Shown here piece after piece: positions 35,348 to 45,537 of a stretch of 64,000 nt of DNA (position 1 is the stretch's first letter; each line of letters starts with the position of its first letter). The DNA lies in assembly GCA_949126835.1 (NCBI GenBank), contig OX421495.1:30685671-30749670 (forward strand), given 5' to 3'. Below the pieces are notes generated by a model. The model worked only from the letters and a program-made list of their open reading frames with translations, was not told where the DNA came from and ran no database searches. Made by a program: the position numbers and the translations under genes. This DNA is from Anisus vortex (lineage: Eukaryota > Mollusca > Gastropoda > Planorbidae).

Positions 35348-36462
35348 AGCAAAAATAGTGACAACTTTAGAACAATAAATGGTAGCCGGATATAGTGACA
35401 TCTTTATGACAATAAATGGTATCTGGATATAGTGACAACTTTATGAAGAAAAATGGTAGCTAGATATAGTGACAACTTTATGACAATAAATGGTAGCTGG
35501 ATATAGTGACAACTTTATGACAATAAATGGTATCTGGATATAGTGACAACTTTATGACAAAAAATAGTAGCTAGATATAGTGACAACTTTATGACAATAA
35601 ATGGTAGCTGGATATAGTGACAACTTTATGACGAAAAATGGTAGCTAGATATAGTGACAACTTTATGACAATAAATGGTATCTGGATATAGTGACAACTT
35701 TATGACGAAAAATGGTAGCTAGATATAGTGACAACTTTATGACAATAAATGGTATCTGGATATAGTGACAACTTTATGACGAAAAATGGTAGCTAGATAT
35801 AGTGACAACTTTAGAACAATAAATGGTATCTGGATATAGTGACAACTTTATGACGAAAAATGGTAGCTAGATATAGTGACAACTTTATGACAATAAATGG
35901 TATCTGGATATAGTGACAACTTTATGACAATAAATGGTATCTGGATCTAGTGATAACTTTATGACAATAAATGGTAGCTAGATATAGTGACAACTTTTTG
36001 ACAATAAATGGTATCTGGATATAGTGACAACTTTATGACAATAAATGGTCTCTGGATATAGTGACAACTTGATGACAATAAATGGTAGCTGGATATAGTG
36101 ACAACTTTATATCAATAAATGGTATCTGGATATAATGACAACTTTATGACAATAAATTGTATCTGGATATAGTGACAACTTTATGACAATAAATGGTCTC
36201 TGGATATAATGACAACTTTATGACAATAAATTTATTTGGATATAGTGACAACTTTATGACAATAAATGGTATCTGGATATAGTGACAACATTATGACAAT
36301 AAATGGTAGCTAGATATAGTGACAACTTGATGACAATAAATGGTAGCTGGATATAGTGACACCTTTATGACAATAAATGGTAGCTTGATATACTGACAAC
36401 TTTGTGACCATAAAAGGTAGCTGGATATAGTGACAATTTTATGACATTAAATGGTAACTGGA
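35348..36462. repeat. 37-bp minisatellite
   Basis: About 30 copies of atagtgacaactttatgaca followed by ataaatggta and gctggat or tctggat. Between about 35600 and 35880, agctagat units (often with gacgaaaaatgg) alternate with tctggat units, giving a 74-bp dimer. Confidence 0.96.
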
Positions 36463-36588
36463 TTTTTCAACCGAAAAGATTATTATTATAAAAACTCTCT
36501 CTGGCTCCCGTGGGGGCGAGCTACAAAGTTAATCTAAATCGTGGGATTCAACCCCCGGAGACCAGGTGAAACCCAGATATGAAGTAGA
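36463..36588 (+). other. Spacer with a tRNA-like box B
   Basis: Short GC-richer stretch between two arrays. gtgggattcaacccccgg (about 36541-36558) resembles a Pol III box B, with ctcccgtgggggcgagc upstream. Possibly a SINE head remnant. Confidence 0.35.
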
Positions 36589-37206
36589 AAATACTCTCTA
36601 GACCGCCTACATGGACGGTGGATATATTCAAATACTCTCTAGACCGCCTACATGGATGGTGGATATATTTAAATACTCTCTAGACCGCCTACATGGATGG
36701 TGGATATATTCAAATACTCTCTAGACCGCCTACATGGATGGTGGATATATTTAAATACTCTCTAGACCGCCTACATGGATGGTGGATATATTTAAATACT
36801 CTCTAGACCGCCTACATGGATGGTGGATATATTTAAATACTCTCTAGACCGCCTACATGGATGGTGGATATATTTAAATACTCTCTAGACCGCCTACATG
36901 GATGGTGGATATATTTAAATGCTCTCTAGACCGCCTACATGGATGGTGGATATATTCAAATACTCTCTAGACCGCCTACATGGATGGTGGATATATTTAA
37001 ATACTCTCTAGACCGCCTACATGGATGGTGGATATATTTAAATACTCTCTAGACCGCCTACATGGATGGTGGATATATTTAAATACTCTCTAGACCGCCT
37101 ACATGGATGGTGGATATATTTAAATACTCTCTAGACCGCCTACATGGATGGTGGATATATTTAAATACTCTCTAGACCGCCTACATGGATGGTGGATATA
37201 TTAAAA
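36589..37206. repeat. 41-bp minisatellite, very homogeneous
   Basis: Fifteen copies of a 41-bp unit: aaatactctctagaccgcct, acatggatggtggatatatt and one further base. Copies differ almost only by t/c at that last position. The homogeneity suggests recent expansion or conversion. Confidence 0.97.
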
Positions 37207-38323
37207 TCTAATTGGTCACAAACCAAATATATCTTCAAGTTGTCATGTGTCTCAAAGTGTGTCCTTATCAACTGCGTTGAGTCAAGTTCTGTACAATTCA
37301 TCTGTACTTGACTTGATGTCCGCTTCTAATTCTCTTTGAATCAGAATTATTCGATTCTCTATCAGTGTAATGTATTTATCCAATCAAATTTTTTTTGTTT
37401 TATTTTTGAACTTCCATTGTTGTAGTTAATGTTGACAGCCCAATGTAGGAATCGCCCACATTTGCTTATCGAGTCTACTTGTAGATAAAGTGGACGGACG
37501 GGAAATCGATTCTAAACGAAATCAGTGACATCTGTGGGAAATTGGGTGGGGAAGGGGATGCAGGGAGACACGGACGGGCGTAAGGGGGGGGGGAAGTGGA
37601 GTCGAAGAGCCCAAATCAATACATTCATACTCGCCCACCAAAAGAAACTTATCACATATCTCCCTCTCATAGGCTCTTCCTTCTCTCTCCCCCATCACTT
37701 ACCAAAGAACAAACAAACAAAAATTCACCCCCAAGATAACCGAAACTATTGTTGGTATTGAGAGTGAATACTCGAACAACAGAAATATGATAATCGATTC
37801 CACTTGAACCAAAATATTCGTCAAGTCCTGAATATCACGTGGGTTCAAAGAAATCCACGTGACTCGGGCAGTGTTTAGGAATTCTTTAATTCCCCCATCA
37901 CCCATTATGCCTACATTGTATATGAAGGGCTCTCAAACCCTAGAACAAATGCAATATGTCCTCTGGCGGTTAAGCGATGAATACCAAACCTACATTGTTA
38001 AACTATTTCACTAATTATTCTATACATATTTCATGTATCACTATAGTTCTTAATTATAGTCAATTCTACAGTCGTTTCTCCTTATCTGTTATTGAACTTA
38101 AAGGCTAATTGCTTTCTTTTTTCCTTCAACATTTAATATTAACGCTACAGATTTTTTATTTGATTAGTTAACTGCATTCCAGTATCCATTTCAATTGTTT
38201 CGTTTTCTTGATGTTCTCAAAATTTTAAATAAATCATTGAATAATGATTCACCTTTAAAGTAAATCATTGAACAAGGATTCACGTTGTTATTTTGTTTTT
38301 AATTGTTCTAGTACTACATTTTA
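37207..38323. other. Unique DNA
   Basis: No supported gene in 1.1 kb. G-rich patch at 37540-37600 (ggggaaggggatgcaggg) and an AT-rich right half. Confidence 0.55.
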
Positions 38324-39312
38324 TTTGGGGAGGTTGAGCCATGAGTTCGTCACTGAGTCTATGATACTACTTTGGGAGGTTGAGCCATGAGTTCGTCACT
38401 GAGTCTATGATACTACTTTGGGGAGGTTGAGCCATGAGTTCGTCACTGAGTCTATGATACTACTTTGGGGAGGTTGAGCCATGAGTTCGTCACTGAGTCT
38501 ATGATACTACTTTGGGGAGGTTGAGCCATGAGTTCGTCACTGAGTCTATAATACTACTTTGGGAGGTTGAGCCATGAGTTCGTCACTGAGTCTATGATAC
38601 TACTTTGGGGAGGTTGAGCAATGAGTTCGTCACTGAGTCTATGATACTACTTTGGGGAGGTTGAGCCATGAGTTCGTCACTGAGTCTATGATACTACTTT
38701 GGGGAGGTTGAGCCATGAGTTCGTCACTGAGTCTATGATACTACTTTAAGTAGGTTGTGCCATGAGTTCGTCACTGAGTCTATGATACTACTTTGGGGAG
38801 GTTGAGCCATGAGTTCGTCACTGAGTTTATGATACTACTTTGGGGAGGTTGAGCCATGAGTTCGTCACTGAGTCTATGATACTACTTTGGGTAGGTTGTG
38901 CCATGAGTTCGTCACTGAGTCTATGATACTACTTTGGGGAGGTTGAGCCATGAGTTCGTCACTGAGTCTATGATACTACTTTGGGAGGTTGAGCCATGAG
39001 TTCGTCACTGAGTCTATGATACTACTTTGGGGAGGTTGAGCCATGAGTTCGTCACTGAGTCTATGATACTACTTTGGGGAGGTTGAGCCATGAGTTCGTC
39101 ACTGAGTCTATGATACTACTTTGGGTAGGTTGTGCCATGAGTTCGTCACTGAGTCTATGATACTACTTTGGGGAGGTTGAGCCATGAGTTCGTCACTGAG
39201 TCTATGATACTACTTTGGGTAGGTTGTGCCATGAGTTCGTCACTGAGTCTATGTTACTACTTTGGGGAGATTGAGCCATGAGTTCGTCACTGAGTCTATG
39301 ATACTACTTTTG
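38324..39312. repeat. 47-bp minisatellite
   Basis: About 21 copies of a 46/47-bp unit: ttgagccatgagttcgtcac, tgagtctatgatactacttt, gggaggt. Variants with three or four Gs and with gtaggttgtgcc are interspersed; the gtaggttgtgcc variant recurs at about 38751, 38892, 39125 and 39219, consistent with unit-block duplication. Confidence 0.97.
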
Positions 39313-40100
39313 GCTCACTTACCCATATATTATCCTAATGGGTACTATCATACTATCAAACTTTATACTAATATGCTTCTTACTAGTATACTGTGACTAA
39401 ACTTTGTTTAAATAGTACTTCAGTATGAATACGTGTCCAGATTGATTACTGGATTAATCACTTGATTATTTCATAATCATTGTCCGCGGTATGGCCACTG
39501 TGAAAGAAACCTTATTACATAGTTTTTATTAACAATAGTCGAAATAGGAAAACCTATGTCATAGCCACTCAATTCCACTGGTATGCCAAGGGCACAGATA
39601 CTCTTTTGCCAATGCATCAGCTGCGTCAAGGGAAAATAGACCTGTTTACTTATACAAATGTTTTACTTCAATATGCTTCCAAACATATTGCGTGATTGGA
39701 ACGGAAAAGAGGGGGGAGGGGTGGTGGTTTTTTATTAACGTCAACGCCACCTGTCGGTAGAGTCATTTGAAGATGGAGTTACGTGCCCCCTTGATTGAAT
39801 CTATCACTTCCGGCAGAGTGTACATGTATAGAATATCGCTTACCTAGATATTTCTTCAATATTTTGTGTACACAAACGTACAACCAGGCAAGTGAACATA
39901 CAAAATACAAACAGTAGATATTTCAAATGTTTCTAGCGATAGACAAACAAAAATAGCACAATGTGCCTTATTGAGTAAATATAGGGGATCATTTTCTTTC
40001 TTTGAATGAAGTTCTCATTGACAAGTCTTAATGCGTTTCTTGGTTATTAAAAATCACAATGCGTAGATTCATAAAAACAAATAACGAAAATTCTTTTGCA
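39313..40100. other. AT-rich unique DNA
   Basis: No gene or element recognised; G-rich patch near 39700-39735. Confidence 0.55.
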
Positions 40101-40250
40101 TTATGCAATAAGTTTGGTATTATAAAAAGGTGAAATTTCACTTCTGGCTTTCACAATACATCGTTTTCTATTTGCAACATCTTTTGGAAATGAAATAAAG
40201 TTGAATCTCCTGCATCTTTTCTTACAACCAGTTACGTAGCACACGGACAT
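40101..40250 (-). pseudogene. Truncated THAP-type zinc-finger frame
   Basis: The minus-strand frame from the ATG at 40250 encodes M-S-V-C-Y-V-T-G-C-K-K-R-C, then F-I-S-F-P-K-D-V-A-N-R-K-R-C-I-V-K-A-R, and stops at 40101 after about 49 residues. The C-x4-C pair at the N-terminus with F-x-F-P-K-D and R-K-x-x-I is the pattern of the first half of a THAP DNA-binding domain, found in cellular regulators and in P-element-type transposases. The usual Trp after R-K is Cys here, and the second metal-binding pair (C-x2-H) further on is absent. It may be a lone 5' exon, a transposon relic or a decayed gene. An in-frame extension upstream to 40307 adds 19 residues without THAP character, so I chose the inner ATG. 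No splice donor stands out. Confidence 0.5.
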
Positions 40251-40875
40251 GTTTTTTAAAAATTCGAATAAGACCGGAAATGTCTTTTTTGTCGACCTTT
40301 TATGCATGCATATTTGTTAAGAATTGTTAATTGGGCTAGAGAAATAACACACAACGAATCTGTTAGGAAAATTAAATGTCACGTATAAAAAATATTTACA
40401 ACAATTTTAATCATAATAGTTAAACACAAGTTGTAATGTAGGCCTATATAGATGTCTCCCCCCCCCCCCCATCAACCGAATTACAACGCCCACCTTTCCT
40501 CCTTAACGGCACACCTGCCCCCTCCGCCACCATCGCCACCAAAGTAAATAAAAGTTGTTGTGTTTCAATTAGATATTATTAGAGACAGTTGTGCTTAGTG
40601 ATTGTGACAGCAGTTGCTGTTCATTGGAAAATATTTCTCATATCCAATGCAAATGTGTCGCCAGAAGCGAAGACATGCTAGGGAAACTGGCCATCATTAA
40701 TTGCTGGCTAAATGAATACATATAATATATTTCTAGAACATTAAAAGAGCCAATCTCTATTGATAAATGGCTAGACTATACTGAGACCACATGAACCCAT
40801 AGAGGTCGTAGAGGTCATGATACTTGAGACTTGGAAGATAGACTGTAATATATAGTAGACATCCACTACGACATG
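40251..40875. other. Unique DNA with a poly-C tract
   Basis: A run of 13 C at about 40458-40470; otherwise nothing recognised. Confidence 0.5.
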
Positions 40876-40955
40876 TACAGGCCAAGGGCCAGCCGCCTTT
40901 ACTTTTTCTTATCTAGTGTGAAATACCCATTAGCGTTTGGATGGACCAAAGCCTA
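40876..40955 (-). mobile_element. SINE fragment, inverted
   Basis: gccagccgcctttacttttt (about 40898-40917) is the reverse complement of the SINE block aaagtaaaggcggctggc, followed by gtttggatggacc, which matches gcttggatggagtc in the next SINE. It is cut off by the MITE starting at about 40957. Confidence 0.6.
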
Positions 40956-40956
40956 T

Positions 40957-41240
40957 AATAAGATGGACCGCTTGCTTTGATATTTCTTCTATTTGATAAC
41001 TTGAAACACTTAGTTTTGGAACTTACGATTGCACTATGTCCTCTAAACTTCCGGTTTAGTGATTCGCTTAGATTTTCTCAATGGAAAATTTTAAGATCAA
41101 AATCGAATGTTGCCTGCAGCGGAAACCTTTAATACAATCGTAGTAACTTATAAGTCATTAAAGACAGCCATATTGGTTGCGCACGGGGGGAAAAGGAACA
41201 TATAAGCTCTAAAAATACGGCAAGCGGTCCATCTTATAGT
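40957..41240. mobile_element. MITE of a second family, about 285 bp
   Basis: Terminal inverted repeats of about 20 bp: ctataataagatggaccgct at the left and agcggtccatcttatagta at the right. Related, in opposite orientation, to the copy at 45.15-45.46 kb; both contain tgcgcaacca, gctgtctt or agacagcc, and a ttagagcttatat or atataagctctaa block. No transposase frame. Flanking SINE sequence on both sides suggests insertion into a SINE, but I could not fix the target duplication here. Confidence 0.68.
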
Positions 41241-41247
41241 ATTTGGG

Positions 41248-41515
41248 TGGACTTAGGGGCACCCTTTAGTAAGTAAAGAAGCAGCCTTCACAAGCCTCTG
41301 TGGCCATGGCATACAAGGTGAGTGTGTGGTGAGCATAATGCCCAGCCGCCATTACTTTTTCAAGAATTAACGTCAATATATATATCGGGGCTTGGATGGA
41401 GTCAGGGACACTTTTTTTACCTGAGACCTAATTCTTGCCCTGACCAGGATTCGAGCCAGTGAACTGAGTCAATGGTAGTGTAATCCGACCACCCTGGTGC
41501 ATACAAACGTCGACT
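41248..41515 (-). mobile_element. tRNA-derived SINE copy, inverted
   Basis: On the minus strand the head near 41495 reads gggtggtcggattacactac (box-A position), then ggctcgaatcctggtcaggg (box B, about 41441-41460), the body agtgtccctgactccatcc (about 41393-41411), the agtaatggcggctgggca block (about 41340-41357) and tail atggccacagaggcttgtg (about 41295-41313). Same family as the other SINEs. Confidence 0.72.
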
Positions 41516-41725
41516 AATGGCGTCTGAAACCACAGACCTACACGTTTATATCATGGGTGTTCTTTTCAACGGAATATTTTAATATTTTGATAGGCTAAAA
41601 TTATAGCTATGACACGGTTCGTCTTTTTGTCGTTTGAAAAGAAACTTAAATAGGTTATACAAAATAAGTTCTGTTTGTTTTAATGAAACTTTTAGTGGCT
41701 TGAGTGTGATAATTGAATTACATGT
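41516..41725. other. Unique spacer
   Basis: Nothing recognised. Confidence 0.4.
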
Positions 41726-41729
41726 ATTA

Positions 41730-43039
41730 TGTCAGGATCGGGATGTGAGTGATAGGGGTTATTGTGGCTTGTTGTCGTAAGAGTATGATGTGCCGACGCT
41801 GTAATCGACCTGGAATATTGTTTAGTTCTCTCCTGGCTCGTTAGATGACATAAGATACACACACAAACAGTTCTAAGGTGTACAAAAGCGAATCTCTGGT
41901 TATGGTTATAATGTTTATTGTCATACAGTAATCCAATGGGGAAATATATACGAATCGATATAGTAATAACTAACACTAGAGTATGGTATTGTCATGTAAT
42001 CTATCATTAAGTTACACAACTACACTGTGAAAACTCTATTACTGGGCAAAATCTAGAGTCTAAGCGAATCGAAATATACAGATCCAAGTTTACAGGGCGA
42101 AAGCCAAGCCAACACTGACGCTAAGTTTCTGCGCGCGTGTTCTTGCGACTCTAAATCACGTGGTCTATCTCAATTTGGTTGGCTAACTTCCTTACTTTAG
42201 ATTTAGATATGATTCCAATTGGCTAGTTCGAAGATATTTCTGTATAAAGGGATGACTCACTAGAGGGAGAAGGGGGAAGGGGTAGACGGGGTGGAGGGTC
42301 TAGATGAAAGCAATTAATACAGCCAACAAGCGGGGTGGTAGGTGAACAGAGAAGAGGGGGACTTAATATCTCTATGTCAATTGGTTCGCGGTCAAACTTC
42401 CCCGAGAAGTGTTATATATGTGTGAAACGACTTATCTGGTCAGTTTCTCAGGAGGCAGCGGGACAAAGGTATTAACTAACATGCCGCTGCCCCTTGAGTT
42501 GGGTAGGTGAAGGGGAGATAAGGGGGGTGGCAGGGGAGAGCACGGAGGGTGGGGGCGTACAGGTGGGGGTTAAGCGAGGAGTCGAGTTTTTGGATCAATG
42601 ATGTCATGTCTATATACATGTATGTTGAGTTAGCAATATGAATTAATAGTTACTAAAGTGATATCCGTATAAACATATATTAAAATAACAACATGAATTA
42701 ATAATTTAAGACGACATGATATAAATATATACATTGTAGGTTTCACATACTGACACATACACTCTCATTCACTCAAGATTGAGTACCATTTCGGCAGCAT
42801 TTAGTTAGTAATTTCTGAATTGGGAAATAATAGAATGTAGTGAAGGTTGAGAAAAGGTGTTGAAGGGTGGCTGGAGAGTTACAGTTGCGTGAGAGAGAGA
42901 GAGAGATGTTATGACGTCACACTACTCTCCTGCTTTCTATCCTAAACTTACGCTAATCTATGATCTTTCATTACACACTACTATCTATCTATCTCTACAT
43001 TAGTGCTAATAAGTCATGGTTGCGTCCAGAACCGTAACA
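41730..43039 (-). mobile_element. LTR-like sequence with adjacent leader, copy 2 (inverted)
   Basis: On the minus strand it starts tgttacggttctggacgcaa at 43039 and follows the order of copy 1 (31.11-32.07 kb): tgacttattagcac, atagattagcgtaagttta, attaattcatattgct, the pyrimidine-rich tract (here ccttatctccccttcacc, near 42500-42520), accagagattcgctttt, ccttagaactgt, acgagccaggagag and acgacaacaagcc. A plausible LTR end lies near 41846, giving about 1.19 kb, longer than copy 1; the extra length lies largely between about 42280 and 42480. A short (GA)n run is at 42891-42906. No coding region follows. Confidence 0.55.
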
Positions 43040-43403
43040 TATTAGTTTGCGACTATATTAGCGTTAAAAACATCTTAAAAAAACTAGACAGTCTTAGCAG
43101 TTTAAAGTTCCGTAGTTATGGTGCTAAGAAAAATTAGTTTATTTATTAGGGAAATTAAAATATAGTGTTTTATCTGGATTTTTAAAATTTGTTTCCTTCA
43201 GTTTTTGTTTTTTTTGTAGCTTACTAGATACCCAAATAGCATTGTGGGAGAGGGCACAGAAGAAGGGGGAGGACAGTGTGGCCACGGGAGGGGGTGTAAG
43301 AGGGAGAGAGAATCTCGAGAGAGGCCTAAAGAGAGAAAGTGGTATTGTTTTTAATATTCTTGTTTATATATATAAAGAGAGAGGAATTTAGAGAGATATA
43401 GAG
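43040..43403. other. Unique DNA, purine-rich at the right
   Basis: No gene recognised; ggagagggcacagaagaagg-type purine tract at 43245-43400. Confidence 0.45.
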
Positions 43404-43563
43404 CAGGGGCGGTAACATAAGTGCCAAACTCGGCACGCAGAGTGATTTTCGCTGGCACGACAGGGAGACCGCACAGAAAAGATTTTTCAATGTAAAATAT
43501 AACATGAAAATCACGCTGTATGTCGAGTGTTAAAGATCAAGAAATATTCTTTGCAAAAATCTC
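43404..43563 (+). mobile_element. hAT-like element, 5' end
   Basis: Starts caggggcggtaacataagtg, then ccaaactcggcacgcagag, gattttcgctggcacg and aagatttttcaatg. It closely parallels the copy at 48088 (caggggtcggtaacctaagg, aacttggcacgcagagcc, attttcggtggcatg). The element runs into a 52-bp array; its 3' end is not identified. Confidence 0.65.
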
Positions 43564-43980
43564 ATCATTGGACTCTGATCTGTGATAAGTTGATTTTACA
43601 AGCGCCTTGCCTTTCATCATTGGACTCTGATCTGTGATAAGTTGATTTTACAAGCGCCATGCCTTTCATCATTGGACTCTGATCTGTGATAAGTTGATTT
43701 TACAAGCGCCTCGCCTTTCATCATTGGACTCTGAACTTTGATAAGTTGATTTTACAAGCGCCATGCCTTTCATCATTGGACTCTGATCTGTGATAAGTTG
43801 ATTTTTCAAGCGCCTCGCCTTTCATCATTGGACTCTGATCTGTGATAAGTTGATTTTACAAGCGCCATGCCTTTCATCATTGGACTCTTATCTGCGATAA
43901 GTTGATTTTACAAGCGCCATGCCTTTCATCATTGGACTCTTATCTGCGATAAGTTGATTTTACAAGGGCCTCGCCTTTTA
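43564..43980. repeat. 52-bp minisatellite following a hAT-like 5' end
   Basis: Eight copies of a 52-bp unit: atcattggactctgatctgt, gataagttgattttacaagc, gcctcgcctttc. Units differ at one to three sites (gccatgcc/gcctcgcc, gtgata/gcgata, gatctg/ttatctg). Confidence 0.96.
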
Positions 43981-45144
43981 TTGTTTTACAGGCACTGCAA
44001 GTCTCTTCTACCAGAAAACGATACAGGAATATAGAGATCTGCTGTTGTACACAGTGTTCGTTACATCAGACGAGGTTAAGTCTTAGATAACTGACGGTTG
44101 AAGCCGATGTTTCTGAATGACATAGCAACACATTTCAATTAGTTGAGCTTTTGTCTAACAGAGCTTGGACTCTTAAAGCACTGAAATGAATTTGCATTGA
44201 AACTGGATATAATTTGCCATGAAATCAATTTAAAAACCTTTTAACTACTTTCCTAATTTAAGGCACACTAAGATAGATGTTTTTTTTTACTACATCCTAC
44301 TTAGATCTGGATCTTTTTAATTGTTAGCTATTATGAAAGGCAGCAAGTTGAATTGTAAACATAAAAAAGAGGCTTTAAAATGTGCCGATTTGCGAGAACA
44401 CATCTGGAAGTAAGCTGTTAAGGAAAGTCATCTGCTGTTCTCAACTGCTAGGCACTGACTCTAGTTTCTTTTGTTCAACTTAAATGCCTGAACATATTTT
44501 ATCACACATGAAATATGTTTTAAGCAAAAACAAAGAGGTCACTTACACTTGACCTCTTAGAAGTAACTAAATAAAACCCGACATTGAAAAATTAGCGAAG
44601 AACATTCAAGGACAAGGCGCTCTATAATTGATAGGCCTACCCTCAGGGCCCTCGATAGAAAAAAAAAGTTACCAGTACGAGATCTTTTCTGCCCCCCCCC
44701 CCATCCCCCGCCCCACTTTTTTACTCCCTTTCTATTAACTCGAAGTGTCTGCATGTCTGTCCTGTTGTCCTGTTGCTTGCTTGTGAAACATTGCTTCGAT
44801 TTCTCGATCACTTCCCGTCGTCCAATGGAGCTGAAACTTGGACAGCAGACTTGTTGCAACTATCGATACATTGTATCAAATGTTCAGCATCATAGATAGC
44901 CTTTGGAATAGTCACTAATACCTTCGATCAATTTGCAAATCGAAGAATATATTTAACGTAAAACATGGCTGCCTCTACCGGAAGAGACGGAAGAAAATAA
45001 ACTTTTCGGATATGTTCGCTTTTACGAAAAATAAGAATGAAAACGACACAATCTAGCCAAAACAAAGCGAGTTATCTTTTTATGTTTTTTTGCGGACCAA
45101 AGCTAGAAAAAAAAGGATTAGTGTGGAAATTCATAAGGCATGAT
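43981..45144. other. Unique DNA with a C-rich tract
   Basis: No supported gene. A C-rich tract at 44690-44715 and an unassigned minus-strand open stretch of about 100 codons to 44859, which resembles no family I know and includes a low-complexity Gly/Trp run from the C tract. Confidence 0.5.
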
Positions 45145-45148
45145 ATCA

Positions 45149-45456
45149 CCATAGACTATAATAAGATGGAACGCTTGCTCTATTTTTAGAGCTTATATCA
45201 ACTTTCTTTTTTCTGTGCGCAACCAATAAGGCTGTCTTAAATTACTTCTACGCTCCTCGTTGCTTCTTAAATGTTTCCGCTTTATAGAACTTTCGATTTT
45301 AATTTTAATTTTTCAATGAGAAAATCGAATCGAAGCGATTCAATAAAACGGAAGTGCAAAGGAAACAACGAATCGGAAATTCCGAAAAGCAGTGTTTCGA
45401 GTCATAATATAGCAGAAATACTAATGCAAGCAGTCCATGTATATTATAGTCTATGA
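45149..45456. mobile_element. MITE of the second family, about 305 bp, with 7-bp target duplication
   Basis: Left end catagactataataagatgg, right end attatagtctatg, with inner parts acgcttgc and gcaagcagtccat completing the inverted repeat. Flanks are atatcac immediately outside on both sides, a perfect 7-bp direct repeat (8 bp, gatatcac, if one terminal base is assigned differently). Inverted relative to the 40.96-kb copy. The unassigned open stretch of about 60 codons inside is not similar to a transposase. Confidence 0.72.
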
Positions 45457-45537
45457 TATCACTTATATTTTTTGTAATCTATCAAAATATAAATTAAATA
45501 TAAACTTAGTTTACAAAGAAAGGGAGTTAGTTTATTT

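Noticed and set aside
44557..44859. 100-codon minus-strand frame
   Set aside because: No similarity recognised, and the middle is a low-complexity run from a C-rich tract.
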